Origin: an uncultured Bdellovibrio sp.
GTDB taxonomy: Bacteria; Bdellovibrionota; Bdellovibrionia; Bdellovibrionales; Bdellovibrionaceae
DNA: 12,029 nt
Reading direction: 5' to 3'
Assembly: GCF_946478835.1 (NCBI RefSeq)
Contig: NZ_CAMLDV010000110.1
Location: forward strand, 1-12,029
The stretch's first letter is position 1. Every line of letters begins with the position of its first letter. The notes beneath the pieces were generated by a model. The model worked only from the letters and a program-made list of their open reading frames with translations, was not told where the DNA came from and made no database searches. The position numbers and the translations under genes were made by a program. This document shows, in pieces, positions 1 through 6,240 of this stretch.

Positions 1-79
1 CAAAACTAAAAACTCCCAGGGCGACGAGGATTTCAACAAGAGTAAAACCTTTTTGAGTGCTGGTTAAAGAAGTTTTCAT
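1..79 (-). CDS. Type IV prepilin-like protein, N-terminus only (truncated by window edge)
   Basis: Only the first 26 codons are present; the gene continues beyond base 1. The translation begins MKTSLTSTQKGFTLVEILVA, a canonical prepilin leader: a short basic leader, Gly at -1, Phe at +1 (to be methylated), Glu at +5 and then a hydrophobic helix. Prepilin peptidase would cut between G11 and F12. Such proteins are assembled into type IV pili or type II secretion pseudopili in the inner membrane. The start ATG overlaps the stop of the upstream minus-strand gene as ATGA, so the two are probably translationally coupled in one pilin-type operon. Which pilin (major, minor, PilV/PilW/GspI/GspJ-like) cannot be told from this fragment. 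Confidence 0.85.
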   Translation of the reverse strand, partial: MKTSLTSTQKGFTLVEILVALGVFSF

Positions 80-1041
80 GGCGGTGAAACTCCTGGAATG
101 ACTTTGACATTCAATGAATATTCTTTGGAAAGATTATTCTCAAGGGCACCGTCGCTGATTTGCATTGTGATTTTTGCGTCGCCCAGTGCTATGGCCTTGA
201 GTCTGATTTTCGCAACTCCTCCGCTGAAGGGTTGATCTGCGGGGGTCGTGAGTTGAACCGTTCCTGGATTTTCGCTAATACATTTAGTGAAAACAAAATT
301 TTGGATTTCGGACGGATTGCCTGAGTCACCGAGGACAGAAACTTCCTTGTCTATCCCGTCGCCTAGATAAAGGGTCACATCTGGAATCGGAACGATGGAA
401 GGTTTGTAGTTGCGATCATTGAAGTAGATAAAATCCACATCTTGATCCTTCATCAAAACTTGATTGGTAAAGGCCTTTGGATTGGCGCGCAAATGAACGG
501 AAATTTTTAAATGCTCTGCGTGCTCGCAAGTCGGCGAGCCTCCTGGGCACACTGTTGTAAAAGTCCCCCAAAGGCTATAAGCACATTCGGCCGAGTTATT
601 GGCCGTCGGTGTACAAGGAGCTCCGTTGAAATGATAAAACGTCGGAGCACTCTGGGGGCCGAGAAGTCTTCTTTTAAGGGAAACATTGGTGTTGGTGTCA
701 GACGGGTCCACATAATAAAAGCCGGAAGTGGTTCCGTGAGTACAGCAATTCTCTGCACAGGTTGGTGTCGTTCCACCATTAAGACAAGTGTAGAGTAAAC
801 TATTGTCGGCAAGCCCTGCCGACTCCGCCAACCCGTTAGGTAGCTTGATCAAGCGGACCATTTGAGTTAAGTCGAAATTCGTATTGATGGAAGTCTTAGA
901 ATGAGACACATGTTTCTGAAGATTCGTGATGGTACTGCTAAACGAAATACTAAAAATAGAAAGCGCCGCAATCATCACGAGGACGTAGACGAGAATGGAA
1001 CCTCTTTGGTTTTTCAAGTCTTCATGTTGATCTGGAAACAA
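76..1041 (-). CDS. Cys-rich GspK/PilX-like minor pseudopilin
   Basis: A 321-residue protein with a prepilin-like N-terminus. A polar leader ending in QRG (residues 12-14) is followed by a hydrophobic segment at about 15-36 (SILVYVLVMIAALSIF). Position +5 after the putative cut is Tyr, not the Glu of ordinary pilins. Loss of Glu5 is typical of tip-type minor pilins such as GspK and PilX. The soluble part holds nine cysteines (86, 95, 99, 100, 143, 153, 165, 172, 254), suggesting several disulfides in the periplasm or at a fibre tip. Residues about 219-317 look like a beta-sandwich/Ig-like segment (inference). The start is TTG, chosen because AAGGAG sits five bases upstream and the first in-frame codons lead directly into the leader. 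The nearby ATG at about 1025 is out of frame and stops after three codons. The stop overlaps the next prepilin gene (ATGA). Family is inferred from N-terminal architecture only; the globular domain is not recognised. Confidence 0.6.
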   Translation of the reverse strand: MFPDQHEDLKNQRGSILVYVLVMIAALSIFSISFSSTITNLQKHVSHSKTSINTNFDLTQMVRLIKLPNGLAESAGLADNSLLYTCLNGGTTPTCAENCCTHGTTSGFYYVDPSDTNTNVSLKRRLLGPQSAPTFYHFNGAPCTPTANNSAECAYSLWGTFTTVCPGGSPTCEHAEHLKISVHLRANPKAFTNQVLMKDQDVDFIYFNDRNYKPSIVPIPDVTLYLGDGIDKEVSVLGDSGNPSEIQNFVFTKCISENPGTVQLTTPADQPFSGGVAKIRLKAIALGDAKITMQISDGALENNLSKEYSLNVKVIPGVSPP

Positions 1042-1046
1042 TTCGA

Positions 1047-1052
1047 CTCCTT
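1047..1052 (-). promoter_or_regulatory. Shine-Dalgarno fixing a TTG start
   Basis: Read on the minus strand this is AAGGAG, five bases before the TTG at 1041-1039. It is the main reason for accepting a TTG start for the pseudopilin gene, as no in-frame ATG lies upstream of the leader. Confidence 0.7.
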
Positions 1053-1281
1053 AGCATACCTAGTTATTATCGTTAAAAATTTGAGATTTTATATGGAGCT
1101 GAAAAAATTAAGTGTTGCTGTTCGAAAAACTCTAATTTTCAGCGGCGGGTTTTGAGATAAACCGAGGAAAGATCTCTAATATTTAGTTTTTTGTCGAACT
1201 TTTAGATGTCTCAAGATGTGACTGTGTGCCCTTTTTGCGCTCTTTCCGCAGACATTAGACGCTCAACCCCCATTTGTGTCA

Positions 1282-1320
1282 CCCTGAGAAACCTCATAAA
1301 AGATCCATGGTTTCAGAGGG
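1282..1320. repeat. Imperfect 12-bp inverted repeat upstream of sigma-54 promoter
   Basis: CCCTGAGAAACC (1282-1293) faces GGTTTCAGAGGG (1309-1320) across a 15-base spacer. Ten of 12 positions pair, and 1281/1321 extend it by an A-T. The centre lies about 65 bases upstream of the transcription start predicted from the sigma-54 promoter. It could be the upstream activating site of an NtrC-type enhancer-binding protein (inference). There is no T-tract after it, so a terminator is unlikely. Confidence 0.5.
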
Positions 1321-1339
1321 TTATGTGGGTTAGGCAAGA

Positions 1340-1356
1340 TTGGCACAGGCATCGCA
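1340..1356 (+). promoter_or_regulatory. Sigma-54 (RpoN) -24/-12 promoter
   Basis: The sequence TTGGCACAGGCATCGCA matches the RpoN consensus TGGCACg-N4-TTGCa with two mismatches. It keeps the invariant GG (1342-1343) and GC (1354-1355) with the required ten bases between. Transcription would begin near 1367, leaving a leader of about 46 bases before the ATG at 1413. Such promoters need an ATP-dependent enhancer-binding activator, which suggests tightly controlled expression of the downstream lipoprotein genes. Confidence 0.6.
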
Positions 1357-1412
1357 ATAGAGTCTTGGTGAGAGGTTCTTTTTAAAACCGAACTTCTTAA
1401 AGAGAGGCTGAT

Positions 1413-2183
1413 ATGAAAACATTCAACTCAAAACTGATCTTCCTTCTAGCAGCGTTTGCACTTGCAGGTGTTGGTTGCGGAAAGAGCAATGAGTTTCAAA
1501 CAAACTCTGCAAACGGAGTTTATCAGCCAATCACTAATGATGGTTCAACACCTGTTTCTCCAGAAGGTCCTGGTTCAGGAACTTCAACGGGTTCTTCAAC
1601 AGGTTCTAATACAGTGAACTTCACTCCAGTATCTATTGCTGAGTTTAACTCTTACGTAGCAATGCATCCATTGAACAATCCATCTAACTTCAAGTTGACT
1701 GTGGATTTGCAAAACGCTGGAAACGGTCGTTATGCAGGTTCAGTGAAAATCTCTTACGTAGATACTGGTTACAACTACGAAGGTCGTTTTGAAGCAGGTT
1801 CAGGCACTAACGTTGATATGTATAAGTTGAAAGACGCGGGCCTTATGGAAGCTGAATTCAACAGATGGTTTATCATCAATGGTAAGTACTACTTCTCAGC
1901 TTTCTTCCAAGATGCTTACGGTGCGATCGTTCTAGTATTCGATAACTATATCAACCAAGGTGACGCTCAAGGTTCAGGTGCAGTGTCAGGTCGCGTGTAC
2001 TACAAAAACTTCGCGCAATCTTACGCTCAACAATCACCTTACAGAAAATGCTGGTACATCTACGAAGGTCCTTACAACTGCCGCGCTTCAGCTGTGATCA
2101 ACAAAAACACTCCATACCCAGGCGACGGCTACAGATTGTTGGGAACTTTCAGCGGATTGGACAAAGCGGCAGCTATGAAGTAG
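1413..2183 (+). CDS. Probable lipoprotein of unknown function
   Basis: A 256-residue exported protein. Residues 1-21 form a signal peptide (basic MKTFNSK, then a hydrophobic core) ending at Cys22 in LAGVGC. The lipobox is imperfect (Gly rather than Leu at -3) but the context is that of a lipoprotein. A flexible Gly/Ser/Thr/Pro linker (about 38-68) leads to an aromatic-rich, probably beta-stranded domain (72-250) with many Tyr, Phe and Gly residues and two cysteines (213, 223) that could form a disulfide. I recognise no family. The start has an upstream AGAGAGG Shine-Dalgarno six bases away. It is the first gene behind the sigma-54 promoter and is followed at 119 bases by a second lipoprotein gene with no terminator between, so the two are probably co-transcribed. 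Codons are strikingly C-ending for Tyr, Phe and Asn, suggesting high expression. An outer-membrane or surface location is likely but unproven. Confidence 0.75.
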   Translation: MKTFNSKLIFLLAAFALAGVGCGKSNEFQTNSANGVYQPITNDGSTPVSPEGPGSGTSTGSSTGSNTVNFTPVSIAEFNSYVAMHPLNNPSNFKLTVDLQNAGNGRYAGSVKISYVDTGYNYEGRFEAGSGTNVDMYKLKDAGLMEAEFNRWFIINGKYYFSAFFQDAYGAIVLVFDNYINQGDAQGSGAVSGRVYYKNFAQSYAQQSPYRKCWYIYEGPYNCRASAVINKNTPYPGDGYRLLGTFSGLDKAAAMK

Positions 2184-2221
2184 TCGGCGGAGGCCGGCAG
2201 AGTGGAGCGACCTCGGGTCGC
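2184..2221 (+). other. GC-rich tandem hairpins between the lipoprotein genes
   Basis: Immediately after the stop codon are two small hairpins: CGGC-GGAG-GCCG (2185-2196) and GCGACC-TCG-GGTCGC (2207-2221, six paired bases, three-base loop). No T-tract follows, so they are not a standard terminator. They are far more GC-rich than the flanking DNA, which turns into an AT-rich stretch with an inverted repeat TTAAAT/ATTTAA (about 2235-2252). A role in mRNA processing or in stabilising the upstream message is plausible inference. Confidence 0.45.
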
Positions 2222-2302
2222 GGAACTGAAGCAGCTTAAATTAACGATTTAATTAACAAGATTAACGAAAGATTTTTAACCCGGAATATCAGGAGAAGAA
2301 AA

Positions 2303-2929
2303 ATGGAAAGACTTAACTATAAAACTTTAAGTTTTCCAGCAAAGTACATCTTACGAGCTTTCGCAGCGCTGGGAATGGTTCTCGCTTTGGCGGCTTGTAA
2401 CAACGGCGGTGGCGGTGGTGGTGCAGTGGTCCCTCCAATTTATGGAAGTGGATGCACAAACTGCGCGGGCTCTATTCCGACACCTGTTGTTTTGACAACT
2501 TTCCAAATGCAAAGTGCGAACGGAAATATCACGTTCTCAAACATGCAATTGGTTGGTCAATCAACACGCATCACTTCTAATGCATCAGGTAATAACTATC
2601 GTAATTACGAAGGACCTATCGCGATGCAGGGACAAATGGTCGTAGCAAGACAAGAGATCGACCCTTACAATCCTTCCTGCGTGATCCAACCTGGTACTTA
2701 TGCATTGCAAACGTACTCTGTGGGTCAAATGGGATTTGCTGGTGGCGATATCGTAGTCCCAACTCTTTTGACAACAACAGGTTCCATTGAAATGCGTGTA
2801 GACTCTCCAGATCCGATGATGGCGGGCGGTCTTTTGACTTCTTCAGGTCAAAGACTTTACGCGAAGGTGACGGTTCTAAGAGTGAACGGTTACAACTGCT
2901 CACAAACTTTCTACGGAATTTTCAACTAA
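2303..2929 (+). CDS. Lipoprotein of unknown function with poly-Gly linker
   Basis: A 208-residue lipoprotein. An 18-residue basic n-region precedes a hydrophobic stretch (19-31) ending in the good lipobox LAAC with Cys32. The mature N-terminus is CNN followed by six glycines and a Pro-rich spacer, a common tether design. A CxxC pair (Cys51, Cys54) and two more cysteines (126, 199) follow. The domain at about 62-208 appears beta-rich, with alternating hydrophobics and many Gln, Thr and Asn residues. The family is not recognised. The start is supported by AGGAG seven bases upstream. It is the second gene of the sigma-54-linked pair and is closed by a strong terminator. It shares with its neighbour the general build (lipid anchor, small-residue linker, aromatic beta domain, YEGP motif once in each), so distant paralogy or a shared complex is possible, but I cannot show homology by eye. 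Confidence 0.78.
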   Translation: MERLNYKTLSFPAKYILRAFAALGMVLALAACNNGGGGGGAVVPPIYGSGCTNCAGSIPTPVVLTTFQMQSANGNITFSNMQLVGQSTRITSNASGNNYRNYEGPIAMQGQMVVARQEIDPYNPSCVIQPGTYALQTYSVGQMGFAGGDIVVPTLLTTTGSIEMRVDSPDPMMAGGLLTSSGQRLYAKVTVLRVNGYNCSQTFYGIFN

Positions 2930-2952
2930 CAAGATCTTGAAAATGAATCACC

Positions 2953-2982
2953 AAGCCCCGGCGTAAAAAACCGGGGTTTTTT
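2953..2982 (+). terminator. Rho-independent terminator after the lipoprotein pair
   Basis: CCCCGG (2956-2961) pairs with CCGGGG (2971-2976) across a nine-base A-rich loop. The stem is extended by AAG/TTT pairs and followed by six Ts. It lies 24 bases after the second lipoprotein stop and separates it from the recombinase gene. Confidence 0.92.
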
Positions 2983-2997
2983 ATTTCATCTTTGCTC

Positions 2998-3026
2998 TTG
3001 CGCTTAGAGAAAAGTCTAGGTCTAAT
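2998..3026 (+). promoter_or_regulatory. Weak sigma-70-like promoter for the recombinase
   Basis: TTGCGC (2998-3003), 17 bases, then TCTAAT (3021-3026). The -10 is five of six to consensus, the -35 three of six. Transcription would begin one base before the ATG at 3034, giving an almost leaderless message; this fits the lack of a properly spaced Shine-Dalgarno there. Confidence 0.35.
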
Positions 3027-3033
3027 AAGAAGT

Positions 3034-3912
3034 ATGGAATTACCTCTTTGGATCGACTTCTTTGATGAGCTGCAAAACGTACGAGGACGTTCCCAGAATA
3101 CGGTGATGGCATATCGCCGCGACCTGGAACTCTATATCGAGTATCGTAAAACCAATAAAACAGTCAGTGGCTTTTATGAGTTTATGAAAAAAAATAAACT
3201 CTCCACACGTTCGCAAGCCCGCGTGATTTCTTCATTGAGAACTTACTTTAAGTTCTGTGAAACGCGCGGAATGAAATGCGAAGAGCTGCGTGAACTCCGT
3301 CCGCCGAAAGTGAAAGTCGGGCTTCCTAAAGTTCTTACTCCGCAAGAGTTTCAACAGTTGTTTGATGCGGCCGAAGTGCAAGATGCTGTGAAAACAGCGC
3401 GCAATCAACTGACGTTGTTGTTCTTGTACGGATTGGGCTGCCGTGTTTCAGAATTGATTGCTTTGAACATTGTTGATTTCAATGCCACAGACCGTTGGAT
3501 TAAAGTTCTCGGCAAAGGAAGCAAAGAGCGTTTGGTTCCTTTGACAGAGAAACTTGCTGAAAATCTCACGGCTTACTTGAAAGAGCACCGTCCTACTTTG
3601 GTTAAAGAAAACTCTCCATCTATTTTGATCAATGATCGTGGGCATCGTCCTTCGCGCGTTGACGTATGGAGATGGTTGGCGGCATGGTCGGCGAAAGCTG
3701 GTTTTCCAGAGCCTGTGAATCCGCATAGATTCCGTCACGGATGTGCAACGGCTCTTCTTGAAAGCGGCGCTGATTTGCGATCGATTCAGATGTTGCTGGG
3801 ACATGCAAGTATTCAGACAACACAGATTTATACGAATGTGACCACCAATACGATGTCACGAACAATCGAAGATCACCATCCTCTTTCGCGTATGTCGGAA
3901 GTGGAAAAGTAG
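3034..3912 (+). CDS. xerD: XerC/XerD-family tyrosine recombinase
   Basis: A 292-residue integrase-family recombinase. An N-terminal SAM-like core-binding domain (about 1-90, with NTVMAYRRDL) is followed by the catalytic domain. All six active-site positions are visible: Arg137 (GLGCRVSEL), Lys161 (GKGSKERLVPL), His231 and Arg234 (PHRFRH), His257 (QMLLGH) and the nucleophile Tyr266 (TTQIYTN). Size and spacing match chromosomal XerC/XerD, which resolve dimers at dif with FtsK. The QMLLGH segment is more XerD-like, but paralogue identity needs alignment. The open frame extends 14 codons upstream to a TTG; I prefer the ATG at 3034 because Xer proteins begin just before this helix and the extension runs towards the terminator. 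It sits alone between two terminators. Nothing around it (no cargo, no attachment repeats) suggests a mobile-element integrase. Confidence 0.93.
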   Translation: MELPLWIDFFDELQNVRGRSQNTVMAYRRDLELYIEYRKTNKTVSGFYEFMKKNKLSTRSQARVISSLRTYFKFCETRGMKCEELRELRPPKVKVGLPKVLTPQEFQQLFDAAEVQDAVKTARNQLTLLFLYGLGCRVSELIALNIVDFNATDRWIKVLGKGSKERLVPLTEKLAENLTAYLKEHRPTLVKENSPSILINDRGHRPSRVDVWRWLAAWSAKAGFPEPVNPHRFRHGCATALLESGADLRSIQMLLGHASIQTTQIYTNVTTNTMSRTIEDHHPLSRMSEVEK

Positions 3913-3928
3913 ATTGTCCGAACCTCGT

Positions 3929-3965
3929 AAGGGCCTCTGGCTGAGAGGCCCTTTGTTTTTCTTTT
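3929..3965 (+). terminator. Rho-independent terminator after the recombinase
   Basis: GGGCCTCT (3931-3938) pairs perfectly with AGAGGCCC (3944-3951) around a five-base loop, followed by TTTGTTTTTCTTTT. It begins 18 bases after the recombinase stop and isolates that gene from comM. Confidence 0.93.
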
Positions 3966-3999
3966 AACTGCGGGCCCGCTTTTGCTTTGTTGCCCGTGC

Positions 4000-5451
4000 A
4001 TGAAAATACAATCCCTTATTCGCGAAAATGACCGTCTTGTTCCTGTGGAAGTTGAGCTGAACTTCATTCCGGGACTTCCTCAAATTCAATTTTTAGGTTT
4101 ACCTGATCAGGCCATTCGAGAAAGCATCCATAGAATTAAAAGTGCGATTCGTTCGCAAGGTTTTGAATTTCCGAAAGCCCAACAAGTGCTGGTCAATCTT
4201 CGTCCATCGCATTTGAAAAAATCTTCGCGCGGTTTAGAATTGGCTGTAGCTCTGGGTTTGTTGTGGGAAAGTGAACAAGTTCCCAAGCCTCAAGAAGAAT
4301 CCGTGTTGGTTTACGGGGAGTTGTCTTTAAATGGGAATGTTTTTGAGCCCGATGATCTGCGAGAAGATTTTGATCCTCTTGAAGATCTCACTGTCTGGAC
4401 GGGAACTTCTGAAGAAAACAAAGTTCCTTTCACTCGCGCGCGTTTGACAGAACTTCGTGATTTAGCATCGCCAGAGATTCTTCCGGGAATGCCAAGAGAG
4501 TATAAAGTGGAACGTCCTTTGTTTGGACTTGATCTAGAATTTCCGGAGCGACAAGCCGAGATGTTAAAACTTGTCGCCATTGGTGAGCATTCATTGCTTC
4601 TAGCGGGGCCTGCGGGTTCCGGTAAAAGCACCATTGCGAAAACATTGCTTTCGTTATTGCAGGCTCCTTCGCAAGAAGACCTCCATGAAATTATTAAATC
4701 CAACAAAGGTTCTGGTGGAGAATCTTTAAGTTGGCGTCCCATGGTTCACCCTCATCATTCGACGTCGCCCCTCGGCCTCATTGGTGGGGGTGTGCCTCCT
4801 TTTAAAGGTGAGATCACAAGAGCGCATAAAGGAGTTTTAGTCTTAGATGAATTGTTGGAGTTCAATCCTCGCGCGCAAGAAGCTTTGCGTGAACCTATGG
4901 AAGAGTTTTGCATTCGCTTGCGACGAGGACGCTTTATTGAAGAACATCCCGCTGAAGCCTTGGTGATTGCGACAACAAATTTATGTCCGTGTGGAGATTG
5001 GGTTCCACAAGCCAAAGTCGTCTGCGGAAGATCTCTAAAAAAGTGTCAGTCCTATATGGAAAGATTGTCGGGGCCCTTGGTGGATCGTTTTCAGTTGATC
5101 TTCTTTACGCAAAAACGAGAACTCGGAGGTGTCATCTCCGGCGTAGAAATTTTAAAAACTTTGGAAGATGCCCGGGCCTTCCGAAGTGAAATGGCTATGA
5201 AGGATCCGCGCTTCAGAAAAGTAGCAGGCCGCTGGAAGTGGGAAGAGCTTATCCAAGATTTGCCGAGCTTTTATTTGCAGGAGCTTTTCCCAAGAGAGTT
5301 AGCATCTCGCCGTCGCGATCTTGCAACGCTCCGAGTCGCAAGAAGCTATGCCGACTTAGAAAAAACTGAAAAGCTGACTCCAAAGCACGTCGAAAAAGCC
5401 CTCAAGGCAACCTATTTGCCATTTGAAGCTTTGAAACGTCTTGGATGTTAG
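4000..5451 (+). CDS. comM: ComM/YifB-family AAA+ ATPase (Mg-chelatase-like)
   Basis: A 483-residue protein of the usual length for ComM/YifB. The N-terminal ChlI-like domain (about 1-170) carries VPVEVEL, GLPDQAIRES and a long SAIRSQGFEFP motif. The AAA+ core has Walker A GPAGSGKST (203-211), the family signature HHSTSPLGLIGGG (252-264), Walker B VLVLDE (279-284) and an ATTN sensor (325-328). A four-cysteine, probably zinc-binding cluster follows (Cys329, 331, 342, 349), then GPLVDR with the presumed arginine finger, and a C-terminal helical Mg-chelatase domain. In Vibrio, ComM is a hexameric helicase that promotes branch migration during natural transformation; the role here is inferred from family. 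The ATG at 4000 begins the standard family N-terminus; an upstream in-frame TTG at 3982 adds six residues including three cysteines and is not preferred. No clear Shine-Dalgarno precedes either start. The gene ends eight bases from the convergent tRNA gene. Confidence 0.93.
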   Translation: MKIQSLIRENDRLVPVEVELNFIPGLPQIQFLGLPDQAIRESIHRIKSAIRSQGFEFPKAQQVLVNLRPSHLKKSSRGLELAVALGLLWESEQVPKPQEESVLVYGELSLNGNVFEPDDLREDFDPLEDLTVWTGTSEENKVPFTRARLTELRDLASPEILPGMPREYKVERPLFGLDLEFPERQAEMLKLVAIGEHSLLLAGPAGSGKSTIAKTLLSLLQAPSQEDLHEIIKSNKGSGGESLSWRPMVHPHHSTSPLGLIGGGVPPFKGEITRAHKGVLVLDELLEFNPRAQEALREPMEEFCIRLRRGRFIEEHPAEALVIATTNLCPCGDWVPQAKVVCGRSLKKCQSYMERLSGPLVDRFQLIFFTQKRELGGVISGVEILKTLEDARAFRSEMAMKDPRFRKVAGRWKWEELIQDLPSFYLQELFPRELASRRRDLATLRVARSYADLEKTEKLTPKHVEKALKATYLPFEALKRLGC

Positions 5452-5459
5452 GAAAAATT

Positions 5460-5533
5460 TGGAGGTGACGAGCGGATTTGAACCGCTGTAGCAGCTTTTG
5501 CAGAGCTGAGCCTAACCCCTCGGCCACATCACC
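5460..5533 (-). tRNA. tRNA-Cys (anticodon GCA)
   Basis: On the minus strand the acceptor GGTGATG pairs with CGTCACC (one G-T wobble). The anticodon arm is CAGCT-CTGCAAA-AGCTG, giving anticodon GCA. The T arm is AGCGG-TTCAAAT-CCGCT. The discriminator base is U, as expected for tRNA-Cys, and the terminal CCA is encoded in the DNA. The gene converges on comM with only eight bases between, and has its own promoter upstream. Confidence 0.96.
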
Positions 5534-5547
5534 TTAAGAGGAAGCTT

Positions 5548-5576
5548 AATTTAGAGCTGAACCTGTTTTAAGTCAA
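5548..5576 (-). promoter_or_regulatory. Sigma-70 promoter of tRNA-Cys
   Basis: On the minus strand TTGACT (5576-5571), a 17-base spacer and TAAATT (5553-5548) give a good housekeeping promoter. The start would fall about eight bases before the mature tRNA 5' end, a normal tRNA leader length. Confidence 0.7.
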
Positions 5577-5609
5577 CGCGAAAGAAATCATACTGCCCAA
5601 ATTTCCAGA

Positions 5610-6215
5610 TTATGGCTTTTTAAAACTTCGCCGCTTAGCTTCTGCTTTAGCTCTAATAATGCAGCCTTCGGCATGATCATTTATAAGACCCATGGCTTGC
5701 ATGAAAGCATATACGGTCGTGGGGCCAACAAATTTCCAACCCTGCTTTTTTAATTCCTTGGATAGCGCCATAGAGGCTGCCGAGGTGGAAGCGGTCTGAG
5801 GTCTCGCGAGGTTTTTTTTGTCCGGTTCAAAACTCCATATAAAAGCAGCAAGAGATCCATGGCGTTCAGCGATTTCTTGAGCTTTCTTAGCATTGTTAAT
5901 AACAGCTTCAATTTTTCCTTTGTGGCGGACAATGCCTTCATCTTTTAATAATCGAGCGACATCTTTCTGCGTAAATCTTGCGATCTTGTTAAAGTCAAAT
6001 TGATGAAAGGCTGTGCGAAAGCTTTCGCGCTTGGCAAGGATTGTGCGCCAACTGAGTCCTGATTGGAAACCCTCAAGGCTTAGTTTTTCGAATAAGCGAT
6101 AATCATCGCGAACAGGAAAACCCCATTCTTTGTCGTGATATTTAAGAAAATCAGGAGCTGACTCACACCATTTGCAGCGCTTTTTTCCGTCAGCGGAAGT
6201 TACGATATTATTCAT
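5610..6215 (-). CDS. tag: DNA-3-methyladenine glycosylase I (Tag)
   Basis: A 201-residue enzyme closely matching E. coli Tag (187 aa) along its length. It excises 3-methyladenine from alkylated DNA to start base excision repair in the cytoplasm. The structural zinc ligands are present: Cys14 (RCKWCE), His27 (YHDKEWG), His181 and Cys185 (NDHAEGC). The base-recognition region LEGFQSGLSW (47-56) holds the conserved Glu48 and Trp56. GIVRHKGKI, TSAASMALSKELKK and FVGPTTVYAFMQA are further family signatures. The N-terminus is about ten residues longer than in E. coli. GGAG lies 12 bases before the ATG, a loose spacing. It is the second gene after tetR (25-base gap, same strand), so it is very probably expressed from the tetR promoter and controlled by that repressor. 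This is an uncommon arrangement for tag, which is normally constitutive. Confidence 0.95.
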   Translation of the reverse strand: MNNIVTSADGKKRCKWCESAPDFLKYHDKEWGFPVRDDYRLFEKLSLEGFQSGLSWRTILAKRESFRTAFHQFDFNKIARFTQKDVARLLKDEGIVRHKGKIEAVINNAKKAQEIAERHGSLAAFIWSFEPDKKNLARPQTASTSAASMALSKELKKQGWKFVGPTTVYAFMQAMGLINDHAEGCIIRAKAEAKRRSFKKP

Positions 6216-6240
6216 AGTTTATTGTTTCTCCGAAAAATAT

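Larger units (their letters stand above)
1042..1412. other. Divergent intergenic region between pilin genes and lipoprotein pair
   Basis: About 370 bases without a convincing gene. The left third (1060-1200) is AT-rich and must hold the promoter for the minus-strand pilin genes, but no clear -35/-10 pair was found there. The right part holds a long imperfect inverted repeat (1282-1320) and a sigma-54-type promoter (1340-1356) facing the lipoprotein genes, each listed separately. An open frame running from 901 to 1155 on the plus strand mostly shadows the pilin gene, and I do not accept it. Confidence 0.6.

Noticed and set aside
901..1155. 84-codon open frame on the plus strand reaching into the intergenic region
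   Set aside because: It mostly lies antisense to the pilin gene, has Lys/Arg/Asn-rich low-quality sequence, no Shine-Dalgarno, and ends before the sigma-54 promoter.
2992..3033. Upstream TTG extension of the recombinase
   Set aside because: It starts just after the T-tract of the terminator, adds 14 residues not typical of Xer proteins, and has no Shine-Dalgarno.
3448..3804. 118-codon minus-strand frame inside the recombinase
   Set aside because: It is antisense to the conserved catalytic domain, with no motif and no ribosome binding site.
3034..3912. Mobile-element integrase
   Set aside because: The protein is of Xer size and motif type, and no attachment repeats, excisionase or cargo genes are nearby.
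5460..5533. tRNA-Cys as an integration site
   Set aside because: No repeat of the tRNA 3' end and no integrase or phage gene is seen; flanks are ordinary chromosomal genes.
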